From NCBI GenBank assembly GCA_021798915.1, contig JAJZBM010000012.1, positions 1 through 64,000 on the forward strand: a stretch of DNA of 64,000 nucleotides. The letters are read 5' to 3'. Positions within the stretch are counted from its first letter, which is position 1, and each line of letters begins with the position of its first letter. The stretch comes from Pseudomonadota bacterium. GTDB taxonomy: Bacteria; Pseudomonadota; Alphaproteobacteria; Acetobacterales; Acetobacteraceae. Under the pieces are notes generated by a model, which saw only the letters and a program-made list of their open reading frames with translations, did no database searches and was not told the origin of the DNA. The translations under genes were made by a program, and so were the position numbers. This document shows positions 18,085 to 26,898 of this stretch, in pieces.

Positions 18085-19038
18085 ATGATTCCCCGCCGAT
18101 TCGTCCTCGCTGCCGCCGCACTCGCACCCGCGCTTGGCACCCGTGCGGCGCGGGCGGGCGGGGAGTTTTCGAACTTTCTCGCCGCCTTCCGCGCCGAGGC
18201 CGGCCGCGCCGGGATCGGCCGCGCGACCCTCGATCGGGCGCTCGCCGGGATCACGCCCGACCCACGCGTCATCGCCCTCGATCGCCACCAGCCGGAATTC
18301 ACCCAGACCTGGGCGCAATACCAGGCAAGCCGGGTTTCGCCGGCGCGCATTGCCGCTGGCCGCGCGGCGATGGCGCGCGCGGCGTCGCTGCTCCGCGATA
18401 TCGAAACCGCTTATGGCGTGCCGCCCGGGGTGATCGTCGCGATCTGGGGGCTGGAATCGAATTACGGCGCCAATATGGGCGATTTCCCGACCCTGCGGGC
18501 GCTCGCGACGCTGGCCTGGGAGGGACGGCGCGCCGCCTTTTTCAAGCGCGAGATGATCGCCGCCTTGCGCATCGTCGAAGGCGGGGTGGCGCCGGCGCAG
18601 CTTCGTGGAAGTTACGCCGGGGCGATGGGCCAGCCACAATTCATGCCGAGCGCCTATTTGCGCTACGGCGTCGATTTCAACGGCGATGGCGGCTGCGATA
18701 TCTGGGGCGATACCGCCGATGTCCTGGCTTCCATCGCTCATTATCTCGCCGGCAATGGCTGGATGCGCGGCCGGGGTTGGGGCACGGCGGTGACCCTGCC
18801 GCCCGATCTCGACGCCGCCCATGCCGGGGAGCGGCGGTTTTCGGAATGGCAGGCGCTCGGCGTCGTGCCGTCCGGCGGCGGAGTTTTCGCCGATCCCGAC
18901 GCCGGCGCGCGCCTCAATCTGCCCGCCGCCGGCGAGGCTTTTCTGGTCTCATCCAACTTCCGGGTGATAAAGCGCTATAATGCGTCCGATTTTTACGCGC
19001 TGGCGGTGGGATTGTTGAGCGAGAGGGTGAGGGGATGA
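18085..19038 (+). CDS. Lytic murein transglycosylase (MltB-like)
   Basis: 317 aa. An N-terminal RRFVLAAAALAPA signal (twin Arg, cleavage after ARA at about 24) is followed by an MltB-type catalytic domain. The catalytic glutamate is E124 in WGLESNYGANMG. GSYAGAMGQPQFMPSAYLRY and DFNGDGGCDIW (EF-hand-like Ca loop) are typical. It cleaves the MurNAc-GlcNAc bond to form anhydromuropeptides in the periplasm. No Cys lipobox, so a soluble form. ATG 18085 follows GAGGAAA. The stop overlaps the rlpA ATG as ATGA, coupling two peptidoglycan-cleaving enzymes in one operon. Confidence 0.88.
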   Translation: MIPRRFVLAAAALAPALGTRAARAGGEFSNFLAAFRAEAGRAGIGRATLDRALAGITPDPRVIALDRHQPEFTQTWAQYQASRVSPARIAAGRAAMARAASLLRDIETAYGVPPGVIVAIWGLESNYGANMGDFPTLRALATLAWEGRRAAFFKREMIAALRIVEGGVAPAQLRGSYAGAMGQPQFMPSAYLRYGVDFNGDGGCDIWGDTADVLASIAHYLAGNGWMRGRGWGTAVTLPPDLDAAHAGERRFSEWQALGVVPSGGGVFADPDAGARLNLPAAGEAFLVSSNFRVIKRYNASDFYALAVGLLSERVRG

Positions 19039-20003
19039 AACGCGCGGCTCTGGTGGCTTTGGTGCTGCTCGCCGGCTGTGGCCCGGCCGGCGCCGACCAG
19101 TCGGGGAGTTCCGGATTCTCGGCGGTCCGCGCCTTCATCGCGCGGCTGCTGCATGGCGGCGCCGCGCCGCCGATCGAGAGCCCGCATTACGTCGTCGGCA
19201 CGCCCTATCAGGCGGGTGGCGTCTGGTATTATCCCGAGGAACGGTTCCACTATCAGGCGACCGGTCTCGCCGGTGTCGATCCCGCCGCCCACGCCCCGCT
19301 GACCACGGATGGTGAACGCTACGACCCCGCCGCGATGGCCGTGGCGCACCCGACCTTGCAATTGCCAGCGATCGCCCGCGTGACCGACCTCGAAACCGGG
19401 CGCCAGGTGGTGGTGCGGATCAATGACCGTGGCCCAGCGAATCCGGCACGGCTGCTCTCAGTGACCCCGAAAGTCGCGGAATTGCTCGGATTTCCTGCCT
19501 CCGGGGTCGCCCGGATCCGGGTCGATCTCGAACCCACCGAGAGCATGGCGCTGGCGGACGAGATGGGCGGGCATCTTGCCGCGCAGGTCGCGGCGGCGCC
19601 ACGCGATGCCGTCGAGGCCAGCGATCTGCCGCCGCCGAGCGCCGCCGCCCCGGCTTCGCCGGCCGCCCCACACGCCGTTGCCACCGCCTCCGGCGCCGAC
19701 CCGCTGGCAGTCGCCAAGCTCGTAGTGCCGCTGCATCTGCCGCCGAACGTGAGCCAGGGCCCGCCCGATCCCGGCCGTCTCTATATCGAATGCGGCACAT
19801 TCAGCAGCGCCGAATACGCCTATCGCCAGCAGGCGCGGTTGGTCGGCTTGTCGGCGCGGGTCGAGCGCCGGCTGGTCGAGGGCCAGGAAAGCGATAGCGT
19901 GCGGATCGGCCCGCTCGCCTCCGTCATCGAGGCCGATCAGACGCTGGCGAAAGTCTTGCAAGATGGCGTCACCGGCGCCGCGATCGTGATCGAGACTCCC
20001 TGA
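19035..20003 (+). CDS. rlpA: Septal-ring lytic transglycosylase RlpA family lipoprotein
   Basis: 322 aa. Lipoprotein signal with lipobox LLAGC (Cys15). The double-psi beta-barrel at residues ~88-170 carries TTDGERYDPAAMAVAHPTL and VVRINDRGPANPARL. Residues aligning with the P. aeruginosa RlpA catalytic set are present with matching spacing: E94, H105, D131. After an Ala/Pro-rich linker (~185-230), residues ~245-320 look like a SPOR domain (GRLYIECGTFSSAEYAYRQQ), which binds denuded septal glycan. The usual RIIDLS block is replaced by RLLSVTPKVAELL. It acts in daughter-cell separation or late wall trimming. Confidence 0.85.
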   Translation: MKRAALVALVLLAGCGPAGADQSGSSGFSAVRAFIARLLHGGAAPPIESPHYVVGTPYQAGGVWYYPEERFHYQATGLAGVDPAAHAPLTTDGERYDPAAMAVAHPTLQLPAIARVTDLETGRQVVVRINDRGPANPARLLSVTPKVAELLGFPASGVARIRVDLEPTESMALADEMGGHLAAQVAAAPRDAVEASDLPPPSAAAPASPAAPHAVATASGADPLAVAKLVVPLHLPPNVSQGPPDPGRLYIECGTFSSAEYAYRQQARLVGLSARVERRLVEGQESDSVRIGPLASVIEADQTLAKVLQDGVTGAAIVIETP

Positions 20004-20020
20004 AAGGAAGGATGCCGGTG

Positions 20021-21229
20021 ATGTTGAGCCGCCGTTTTTTACTGCTGGCTGGCGTCGCGTGTGGCGCGGGCGTGGCCCGACCGCTCGCCGCGGCGCCGAA
20101 ACCAAAGCACGCGCCGCCCCCGCCGCCGACCCCCGCGGCACCGAGCACCCCGGCGGCGACGCCGCTCGGCCCGGTGGACACCGCCGCCCGCTGGGCCTTT
20201 GCGATCGATTACACCACCGGCGCCGAACTCCTGGATAAAGATGCCGATGTGGCGATGGTGCCATCCTCGATGACCAAGCTGATGACGATCTATATCGTCT
20301 ATGGCATGCTCAAGGCGGGGCGTTTGCAGCTCGATCAGATGCTGCCGGTGAGCGAGCGCGCCTGGCGCACCGGCGGGTCGAAAATGTTCGTCCCTTACCC
20401 GGGCAGCGTCCGCGTCGAGGATCTGATCCGCGGCGTCGTCGTCGATTCCGGGAACGATGCCTGCATCGTCTTCGCCGAGGCGATCGCCGGGTCGGAGGAA
20501 CAATTCGTCGATCTCATGAACCAACGCGCCAAGGAAATCGGCCTCACCCGCTCGGTGTTCAAGAATTGCACCGGCCTTCCCGATCCCGGCCATGTCATGT
20601 CCTGCCGCGACATCGCGACCCTGGCCGCCACTTTGATCCGCAGTTATCCTGAATATTATCACTATGATTCTGAGAAAACTTTCAAATACAATAATATAGA
20701 GCAATATAACCGCAATCCGCTGGTGCAGAAGGGCATCGCCGACGGGCTCAAGACCGGGCACACCGATGCCGGCGGCTATGGCGTCGTCGCCAGCACCGAA
20801 CGCGCCGGGCGGCGGGTGATCCTGGTGCTGAACGGCATGGAGACCTCCCATCAGCGTGGCGAGGAGGCGGAGCGGCTGATGGAATGGGCGTTCCGGGAGT
20901 TCGAGAACGTGACCCTGTTCGCCGCCGGTGATCCGGTCGATCGCGCCCCGGTCTGGCTTGGGACAAGCCCCTCGGTCGCGCTCGTCACCGGGCGCGATCT
21001 GGTGGTGACGATGCCGCGGCAATGGCAGGCCAAGGCGAAGCTCACCGCGCAATATTTGGCGCCGCTCGCCGCTCCGGTCGTCAAGGGAGCGGTGGTCGGG
21101 AAACTCACGCTCTCCGGCCAGGGCGTGCCGAGCATGGAGGTGCCGCTTCATGCCGCCGATAACGTCCCGCGCCTTGCCCTGCCGAACCGGGCGCTCGCGG
21201 TGCTGACCCATTACCTGACCGGCGGCTGA
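20021..21229 (+). CDS. dacA: D-alanyl-D-alanine carboxypeptidase (PBP5/6 family, S11)
   Basis: 402 aa from ATG 20021. An SRRFLLLAGVACG signal peptide is followed by a Pro/Ala-rich linker. The catalytic triad motifs are SxxK (S83-M-T-K86), SGN (143-145) and KTG (244-246), all intact. A C-terminal beta domain and an amphipathic end follow. It trims terminal D-Ala from pentapeptides. ATG 20012 is also in frame, but AAGGAAGG abuts it, whereas it is about nine bases from 20021, which I prefer. An AT-rich patch at ~20645-20725 encodes YPEYYHYDSEKTFKYNN. Between rlpA and tmk. Confidence 0.9.
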   Translation: MLSRRFLLLAGVACGAGVARPLAAAPKPKHAPPPPPTPAAPSTPAATPLGPVDTAARWAFAIDYTTGAELLDKDADVAMVPSSMTKLMTIYIVYGMLKAGRLQLDQMLPVSERAWRTGGSKMFVPYPGSVRVEDLIRGVVVDSGNDACIVFAEAIAGSEEQFVDLMNQRAKEIGLTRSVFKNCTGLPDPGHVMSCRDIATLAATLIRSYPEYYHYDSEKTFKYNNIEQYNRNPLVQKGIADGLKTGHTDAGGYGVVASTERAGRRVILVLNGMETSHQRGEEAERLMEWAFREFENVTLFAAGDPVDRAPVWLGTSPSVALVTGRDLVVTMPRQWQAKAKLTAQYLAPLAAPVVKGAVVGKLTLSGQGVPSMEVPLHAADNVPRLALPNRALAVLTHYLTGG

Positions 21230-21243
21230 GTTTGCGCCGGGGC

Positions 21244-21870
21244 ATGGCGCGCGGCCGGTTCATCACCCTGGAAGGGGGCGAGGGGGCGGGGAAATCGACC
21301 CAGGCGCGGCGTCTCGCCGCTGCCTTCGCTGCGGCCAAGCTCCCGGTGCTGGCGACGCGCGAGCCCGGCGGCACGCCGGAAGCCGAACGGGTGCGGGCGC
21401 TGCTGCTCGATCCCGGGCTTGCCTGGACGCCGCTCGCCGAGACGCTGCTGCATGGCGCCGCCCGCGCCGAGCATGTCGCCCGGGTGATCCGCCCGGCGCT
21501 CGATGCCGGAACCCATGTCATCTGCGACCGTTTCGCCGATTCGACGCTCGCCTATCAGGGCTATGGCCTGGGCGGTGATCACGGCGCCATCGTGACGCTC
21601 GCCGGGTTGATCGGTCTTCGCCCCGATCTCACCCTGGTTCTCGATCTGCCGCCCGAGGAGAGCCCGGCGCGGCTGGCGGCGCGCGGCGCCGGGGCGGATC
21701 GCTATGAGCGTTTGGGCGCGGCGTTTTTTGCCCGTGTCCGGGATGGGTTTCGCGCCATCGCCGGCGCCGAGCCGGCGCGCTGCGTTTTGATCCCCGCCGC
21801 CGACGATGAAACACGCATCGAGGCGCGGATTCTCGACGCCGTGCGGGCGCGGCTCGGCATTTCGTTATGA
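21244..21870 (+). CDS. tmk: Thymidylate kinase
   Basis: 208 aa. P-loop EGGEGAGKST at residues ~10-19, followed by TREPGGTPEAERVR. DRFADSTLAYQGYG is the DR(Y/F)xxSxxAYQ TMP-binding motif, and VLDLPPEE precedes a short LID. It phosphorylates dTMP to dTDP. ATG 21244 is preferred to TTG 21232; both give the same domain. Its stop overlaps holB as ATGA. Confidence 0.93.
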   Translation: MARGRFITLEGGEGAGKSTQARRLAAAFAAAKLPVLATREPGGTPEAERVRALLLDPGLAWTPLAETLLHGAARAEHVARVIRPALDAGTHVICDRFADSTLAYQGYGLGGDHGAIVTLAGLIGLRPDLTLVLDLPPEESPARLAARGAGADRYERLGAAFFARVRDGFRAIAGAEPARCVLIPAADDETRIEARILDAVRARLGISL

Positions 21871-22904
21871 GCGCCGCCGTTCCCGCGCCGCGCGCCAATC
21901 CACTGCTTTTCGGCCATGAAGCGGCGGAAGCGGCACTGGCCGAGGCGGCGCGCGCCGGGCGGCTGCATCACGCCTGGCTGCTTGCCGGGCCGGCGGGGAT
22001 CGGCAAGGCGACGCTTGCCTTCCGCTTCGCGCGCTGGCTGCTCGCCGGGGCGCCGCTTGGCGAGGCGGGGGAGGGGTTGGCGCTCGATCCCGCGCATCCG
22101 GTGTTCCGCCGGGTCGCCGCCGGCAGCCACGCCGATCTCCTCACCATCGAGCGCGGCTTCGATGACAAACGCAAGCGTCAGCGCCGCGAGATCCTGGTCG
22201 AGGACGTGCGCGCGCTCGGCGGCTTCCTGCGCCTGACGCCGGCCGAGGGGGGCTGGCGCGTCGTGGTGGTGGATGGCGCCGAGGCGTTGAACCGCAACGC
22301 CGCCAATGCCCTGCTCAAGCTTCTCGAGGAACCGCCGCCGCGCGCACTCCTATTGCTCGTGTGCAGCGCGCCGGGGCGGCTCTTGCCGACCCTGCGCAGC
22401 CGTTGCCGAACCCTCCGTCTCGCGCCGCTCGCGGCTCCGGTGATGGATACGGTGCTCGAACACCTGTTGCCGGAGGCGGCGCCCGCCGAGCGCACCCGCC
22501 TTGCCACCCTCGCCGAGGGGGCGCCGGGCCGGGCGCTGGCTTTGGCCGAAGAGGACGGCTTGCGCCTCGCCGGGCTGGTCGCCGAGACGCTGGCGGCATT
22601 GCCCGCCCTCACGCCGGATCGCGCCCATGAAATCGCCGATCGTGTGCTCGCCGGCGAGGCGGACGGTTTCGAAGTGTTCGCCGATCTCCTGCGCGATGCT
22701 CTGGCGCGCGCGCTGCGCGAGGCCGGGCGCGGCGGGGCGGCGCCCGCCTGGCTTGCCGCCCGCCCTCTTGAAGCCTGGGCGGAGCTATGGCACGCCATTG
22801 GGCGCCTGCAAGACGAGACCGGGCGTTTTTATCTCGACAAGCGTCAGGCCACCCTGATGACGCTATTCCAAGCCGCCGATCTTCCCGGAGCCCGGACCCG
22901 ATGA
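21867..22904 (+). CDS. holB: DNA polymerase III subunit delta'
   Basis: 345 aa clamp-loader AAA+ subunit. HHAWLLAGPAGIGKATLAFRFARWL contains a degenerate Walker A (GPAGIGKAT). ILVEDVRALGGFLRLTP, VVVVDGAEALNRNAANALLKLLEEPP and the SRC motif in LRSRCRTLRL are family hallmarks. The zinc-knuckle cysteines of E. coli HolB are absent, as usual in alphaproteobacteria. Overlaps tmk by four bases and precedes metG by 10 bases, in the conserved tmk-holB-metG-tatD order. Confidence 0.9.
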   Translation: MSAAVPAPRANPLLFGHEAAEAALAEAARAGRLHHAWLLAGPAGIGKATLAFRFARWLLAGAPLGEAGEGLALDPAHPVFRRVAAGSHADLLTIERGFDDKRKRQRREILVEDVRALGGFLRLTPAEGGWRVVVVDGAEALNRNAANALLKLLEEPPPRALLLLVCSAPGRLLPTLRSRCRTLRLAPLAAPVMDTVLEHLLPEAAPAERTRLATLAEGAPGRALALAEEDGLRLAGLVAETLAALPALTPDRAHEIADRVLAGEADGFEVFADLLRDALARALREAGRGGAAPAWLAARPLEAWAELWHAIGRLQDETGRFYLDKRQATLMTLFQAADLPGARTR

Positions 22905-22914
22905 GCCCGACCGC

Positions 22915-24447
22915 ATGAAAAAATTCTACCTCACCACGCCGATCTATTACGTCAACGGCGCGCCCCATATCGGCCACGCCTATACCTCCATCGCCGCCGA
23001 TGTGCTGGCGCGCTGGCGGCGGCTCGACGGGTGCGCGGTGTTTTTCCTCACCGGCACCGACGAACATGGCCAGAAAGTGGAAAAAGCGGCGGCCGAGGCC
23101 GGGCTCGACACCCAGAGCTTCACCGACCGCGTGACCGATGATTTCCGCGCCATGGCGATGGCGATGGGCATCTCCAACGACGATTTCATCCGCACCACCG
23201 AAGCGCGCCACAAACGCGCCTGCGTCGCCCTCTGGGAGCGGCTGGTCGCCAATGACATGATCTATCTCGGCCATTACGAAGGCTGGTACGCGGTCCGCGA
23301 CGAGGCGTTCTATGGCGAGGACGAATTGGTGCGAAAACCGGACGGCACGCGCCTTGCGCCGACCGGCGCGCCGGTGGAATGGGTGCGCGAGCCCTCCTAT
23401 TTCTTCCGGCTTTCGGCGTGGCAGGAAAAATTGCTGGCGTTTTACGAGCAAAACCCGGATTTCATCGCCCCCGTCGCGCGCCGCAACGAGGTGCTGAGCT
23501 TCGTCCGCGGTGGGCTCGCCGATCTTTCGGTCAGCCGCACCAGCTTCACCTGGGGTATCCCGGTGCCGAACGATCCGGCGCATGTGATGTATGTCTGGCT
23601 CGATGCCCTGACCAATTACATCACCGCCGCCGGCTTCCCCGACGAGAGCGACCCGCGCTGGCGCTTCTGGCCGGCCGATCTCCATATCGTGGGGAAGGAG
23701 ATCGTGCGTTTTCACGCGGTCTATTGGCCGGCGATGCTGATGGCCGCCGGGATCGCGCCGCCCCGGCGCATCTATTCGCATGGCTGGTGGACGGTGGAGG
23801 GCGAGAAGATGAGCAAATCGCTCGGCAACGTCATCGATCCGCGCGCCCTGATCGCGGAATTCGGCCTCGATCCGCTGCGCTATTTCCTGCTCCGCGAGGT
23901 GCCGTTCGGCAATGATGGCGATTTCAGCCGCCGCGCCTTGATCACCCGGCTCAACGGCGAACTTGCCAATGATCTCGGCAATCTCGCGCAGCGCACGCTC
24001 TCGCTGATCGCCCGCAATTGTGACGGGCGGCGGCCGGCGATCGGCGAGAGGATGCCGGCAGACACGGCGCTGCTCGCGGCCGCGGCGGCGCTGCCGGGTG
24101 GGCTCGACGAGCGCATCACACGGCTCGCCTTCCACGAGGCGCTGGAGGAGGTTTGGAAAATCATCCGCGCCGCCAATGCCTATATCGACCATCAGGCGCC
24201 ATGGGCGTTGCGCAAGACCGATCCGGCGCGCATGGCGGTGGTTTTGCGCACCCTCGCCGATGCGCTCCGCGTCATCGCGACGGTGTTGCAACCCTTCATG
24301 CCGGAGAGCATGGCGCGGATGCTCGATCAACTCGCGGTGCCGGCTTCGGCGCGTGATCTTGCCGCGCTCGCCGTGGAACTGCCCGCGGGGGTCGCCTTGC
24401 CGGCGCCTTCTGGCGTTTTTCCGCGCTTCGTCGAACCGGCCGGGTAG
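22915..24447 (+). CDS. metG: Methionine-tRNA ligase
   Basis: 510 aa class I synthetase. HIGH motif H18-I-G-H21 in APHIGHAYT; KMSKS at residues 298-302. FFLTGTDEHGQKVEKAA and WVDALTNYI-like VWLDALTNYITAAGF mark the methionine pocket. The connective peptide has no CxxC zinc knuckles, and there is no C-terminal EMAPII-type tRNA-binding domain, so it is the short zinc-free alphaproteobacterial type. The anticodon-binding helical domain spans ~350-480. Confidence 0.95.
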   Translation: MKKFYLTTPIYYVNGAPHIGHAYTSIAADVLARWRRLDGCAVFFLTGTDEHGQKVEKAAAEAGLDTQSFTDRVTDDFRAMAMAMGISNDDFIRTTEARHKRACVALWERLVANDMIYLGHYEGWYAVRDEAFYGEDELVRKPDGTRLAPTGAPVEWVREPSYFFRLSAWQEKLLAFYEQNPDFIAPVARRNEVLSFVRGGLADLSVSRTSFTWGIPVPNDPAHVMYVWLDALTNYITAAGFPDESDPRWRFWPADLHIVGKEIVRFHAVYWPAMLMAAGIAPPRRIYSHGWWTVEGEKMSKSLGNVIDPRALIAEFGLDPLRYFLLREVPFGNDGDFSRRALITRLNGELANDLGNLAQRTLSLIARNCDGRRPAIGERMPADTALLAAAAALPGGLDERITRLAFHEALEEVWKIIRAANAYIDHQAPWALRKTDPARMAVVLRTLADALRVIATVLQPFMPESMARMLDQLAVPASARDLAALAVELPAGVALPAPSGVFPRFVEPAG

Positions 24448-24453
24448 AGGGCG

Positions 24454-25227
24454 ATGCTGATCGATTCGCACTGCCATCTCGATTATTTCCACGGCGACGA
24501 TCTCGCCGCCGTGCTCGCGCGGGCGGGCGATGCCGGCATCGGTGAGATGGTCAGCATCAGCACCCGGCTCGACCAGGCGCCCGCCCTGATCGCGCTGGCC
24601 TCCGAGCACGCGCAGCTCTGGTGTACGGTCGGCGTGCATCCGCATCACGTCGCCGAGGCGCCGCTCGCCGAGGAGGCGGCGCTGGTCGCGCTGGCCGCCC
24701 ATCCCAGGGTGATCGGGATCGGCGAATCCGGGCTCGATTATTTTTATGACCGCGCCCCACGCCCGCGCCAGCAGGAGAGTTTTCGCATCCATATCCGCGC
24801 CGCGCGCGCAGCACGCGTGCCGCTCGTCATCCACGCGCGCGACGCCGATGACGATATCGCCGCGATCTTGCGTGAGGAAAGCGAAGCGGGCGGCGCTTTC
24901 GCCTTTCTTTTGCATTGCTTCAGCTCGGGCCGGGCGCTTGCTGAAACCGCGCTCGAACTCGGCGGCTATGTCAGTTTTTCCGGCATGCTGACTTTTCCGA
25001 AATCAGACGCGATCCGCGACATCGCCCGCGCCATCCCGGCCGAGCGGCTGCTGGTCGAGACCGATGCCCCCTATCTCGCGCCGGTGCCGCATCGCGGCAA
25101 GCGCAATGAGCCGGCCTTCGTTGTCCATACGGCGCGCAAACTCGCCGAGATCCGCGGCCTCGATGCGGCGGCGCTGGCGTCTCTGACGGTCGCGAATTTC
25201 CGCCGGCTGTTCACCAAGACCGGCTGA
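24454..25227 (+). CDS. tatD: TatD family deoxyribonuclease
   Basis: 257 aa TIM-barrel metal hydrolase. DSHCHLDYF gives the first two His ligands (H6, H8). VGVHPHHV, IGIGESGLDYFYD (Glu ligand), VIHARDADDD, LHCFSS and VETDAPYLAPVPHRGKRNEPAF complete the ligand set. It acts as a 3'-5' exonuclease in DNA repair. ATG follows AGAGGG, six bases after metG, so it is clearly in the same operon. Confidence 0.92.
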   Translation: MLIDSHCHLDYFHGDDLAAVLARAGDAGIGEMVSISTRLDQAPALIALASEHAQLWCTVGVHPHHVAEAPLAEEAALVALAAHPRVIGIGESGLDYFYDRAPRPRQQESFRIHIRAARAARVPLVIHARDADDDIAAILREESEAGGAFAFLLHCFSSGRALAETALELGGYVSFSGMLTFPKSDAIRDIARAIPAERLLVETDAPYLAPVPHRGKRNEPAFVVHTARKLAEIRGLDAAALASLTVANFRRLFTKTG

Positions 25228-25234
25228 GCGGGCG

Positions 25235-26038
25235 ATGGCGGGGCCGATGCAGGTGGTTGTTCTGGGCTGCGGCGGTTCGGCAGGCGTGCCGCTGATCGGT
25301 GGCGCCGATGGCCGGGGCGACTGGGGGAGATGCGATCCCGCCGAGCCGCGCAACCGGCGGCTCCGCTCCAGTATCGTGGTTTGTGCCGGCGGCCGGACTC
25401 TGCTCGTCGATACCGGCCCCGATCTCCGCGGCCAGATGCTTGCAAACGGCATCGCCCGCGTCGATGCCATTCTCTATACCCACGCCCATGCCGATCACGT
25501 CACCGGGCTCGATGATGTGCGCATCCTCAACCGCATCGCCAATCGCCCGCTTTCGGCCTATGGCATGGCGGTGACGCTCGATGAATTGCGCCGCCGCTTC
25601 GAATACGCTTTTCTGCCGCATGATGAGAGGCAGTTTTTCTATCGCCCGGTTTTGACGCCATGCATCGTCGCGCCCGGCGATAGCGTCGAGATGGCGGGGA
25701 TCGGGGCGCGGGTCTTTCTCCAGGACCATGGCTTCGTCACCTCGCTCGGCTTTCGTGCCGGAAATTTTGCTTATTCCACCGATGTCGTGACGCTCGACGA
25801 GGCAGCGCTCGCGGTGCTCGATGGCGTCGATACCTGGCTGGTCGGGTGTTTCCAGCGCGCGCCGCACAAGACCCATGCCCATCTCGAACGGGTGCTGGAG
25901 TGGGCGGCAAAGCTCCGGGTGCGCCGGACCGTGCTCACCCATATGGGCACCGACATGGATTGGGGCTGGCTCCGTCACCATTTGCCGGGCCATGTCGAGC
26001 CGGCTTATGACGGGCTGGTTTTGGAAATTCCAGGCTGA
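25235..26038 (+). CDS. MBL-fold metallohydrolase (PhnP-like)
   Basis: 267 aa. The metallo-beta-lactamase metal motif is THAHADHVTGLDDVRILN, near residues 83-100. LGCGGSAGVPLIGG at the N-terminus and DTGPDLRGQML are typical of the PhnP/cyclic phosphodiesterase-like group usually found after tatD in alphaproteobacteria. Later ligands are in FAYSTDVVTLDE and AHLERVLEWAAKLRVRRTVLTHMGTDMD. A phosphodiesterase activity is likely, but the substrate is unknown; no phn genes are nearby, so a phosphonate role is unlikely. Starts seven bases after tatD. Confidence 0.85.
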   Translation: MAGPMQVVVLGCGGSAGVPLIGGADGRGDWGRCDPAEPRNRRLRSSIVVCAGGRTLLVDTGPDLRGQMLANGIARVDAILYTHAHADHVTGLDDVRILNRIANRPLSAYGMAVTLDELRRRFEYAFLPHDERQFFYRPVLTPCIVAPGDSVEMAGIGARVFLQDHGFVTSLGFRAGNFAYSTDVVTLDEAALAVLDGVDTWLVGCFQRAPHKTHAHLERVLEWAAKLRVRRTVLTHMGTDMDWGWLRHHLPGHVEPAYDGLVLEIPG

Positions 26039-26070
26039 GCCACGACGCGATACGAACCGAGAGAACGACG

Positions 26071-26640
26071 ATGACGACCCGCATTTCCGCCGACCGAAAC
26101 TTGCTTGCTCGGCTCACCCGGCTCGGGGGGCGAGGCTGGGCCGTGCCGCTCGGCGCGATCGTGATCGGAACCGCCCTGCTTGCCCTTTCCGCCCATAGCG
26201 AGGTGCCGTTCTGGCCAGTGCCGTTATCCATGCAAACCCTGGTCGTGCTGCTGATCGGCTTGACCGGCGGTGCCCGGCTCGGCGGGACGATCGTGCTCAC
26301 CTATCTCGCCGAAGGGGCGCTCGGTCTCCCGGTATTTCACGGCGGCGGCGGGCTCGCCTATTTCGCCGGGCCGACCGCGGGCTATCTGTTCGGCTTCCTG
26401 CCGGCCGCGGTCCTGGTCGGCGCGCTTGCCGCGCGTGGCGCCGGCGGCATCGCGCGAACCGCGTCCGTGCTGCTGCTGGGCGACGCGCTGATTTTCGCCT
26501 TCGGCCTCGCCTGGCTCGCGCCGAGCTTCGGGCTGGCGAAAAGCGTCGCGGTCGGCCTGGTCCCGTTCCTGCCGGCGGAGGCGGCCAAGCTCGCCCTCGC
26601 GACCGCGCTGGCGCCGCTGCTGCGCCGCCACGCGCCCTGA
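26071..26640 (+). CDS. bioY: Biotin transporter BioY
   Basis: 189 aa with five to six hydrophobic helices. The BioY signature VPFWPVPLSMQTLVVLLIGLTGGARLG (residues ~46-70) is followed by LAEGALGLPVFHGGGGLAYFAGPTAGYLFGF. It is the S-component of the ECF biotin transporter and may work alone or with AT/T components, which are not seen here. It lies 33 bases downstream of the MBL gene. The stop is followed at once by a short remnant resembling a phosphatase gene 3' end (26641-26684). Confidence 0.9.
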   Translation: MTTRISADRNLLARLTRLGGRGWAVPLGAIVIGTALLALSAHSEVPFWPVPLSMQTLVVLLIGLTGGARLGGTIVLTYLAEGALGLPVFHGGGGLAYFAGPTAGYLFGFLPAAVLVGALAARGAGGIARTASVLLLGDALIFAFGLAWLAPSFGLAKSVAVGLVPFLPAEAAKLALATALAPLLRRHAP

Positions 26641-26684
26641 TCCGCCGCCCTGCCCCAGGTCGGCATCGTCTGGCATCCGTGAGC
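26641..26684 (+). pseudogene. Short remnant resembling the 3' end of the histidine-phosphatase gene
   Basis: Read in the frame that follows the bioY stop, this stretch ends ...GIVWHP-stop. The phosphatase gene at 34577-35131 ends ...DIVWHP-stop. The 20 bases 26664-26683 are identical to 35113-35132, and weaker similarity extends about 20 bases upstream. Both copies lie directly upstream of a Hint-domain gene. This may be the left edge of a duplicated segment; a chance match is possible given its length. Confidence 0.4.
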
Positions 26685-26791
26685 GCGGTACACGCGGAAG
26701 TGATAAAAATACCGCAATGATTGATGTGGATTTCACGCTCTTAATAGCTTTAAATTTTCCCTGATTTCGACTTGATTCTCGCGCCTCGGTG

Positions 26792-26820
26792 TCAGTGGGC
26801 GGCAATCTTCCACCCACTGA
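26792..26820. repeat. Inverted repeat in leader of first Hint gene
   Basis: TCAGTGGG at 26792-26799 and CCCACTGA at 26813-26820 are perfectly complementary across a 13-base loop. It sits about 80 bases before the GTG start at 26899. No T tract follows, so it is not a standard terminator. It could be a leader hairpin or an operator. Confidence 0.4.
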
Positions 26821-26898
26821 GGCGTCACGTGTCGCGCCGGGTTTTCCTTCGGACAATTGGTTCAGGCTGTGACCGCAGCCAGAGACAGGAGGAACGTG

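Noticed and set aside
22609-24915. 768-codon frame antisense to metG
   Set aside because: metG and tatD on the + strand carry clear catalytic motifs. The antisense frame is a codon-bias shadow.
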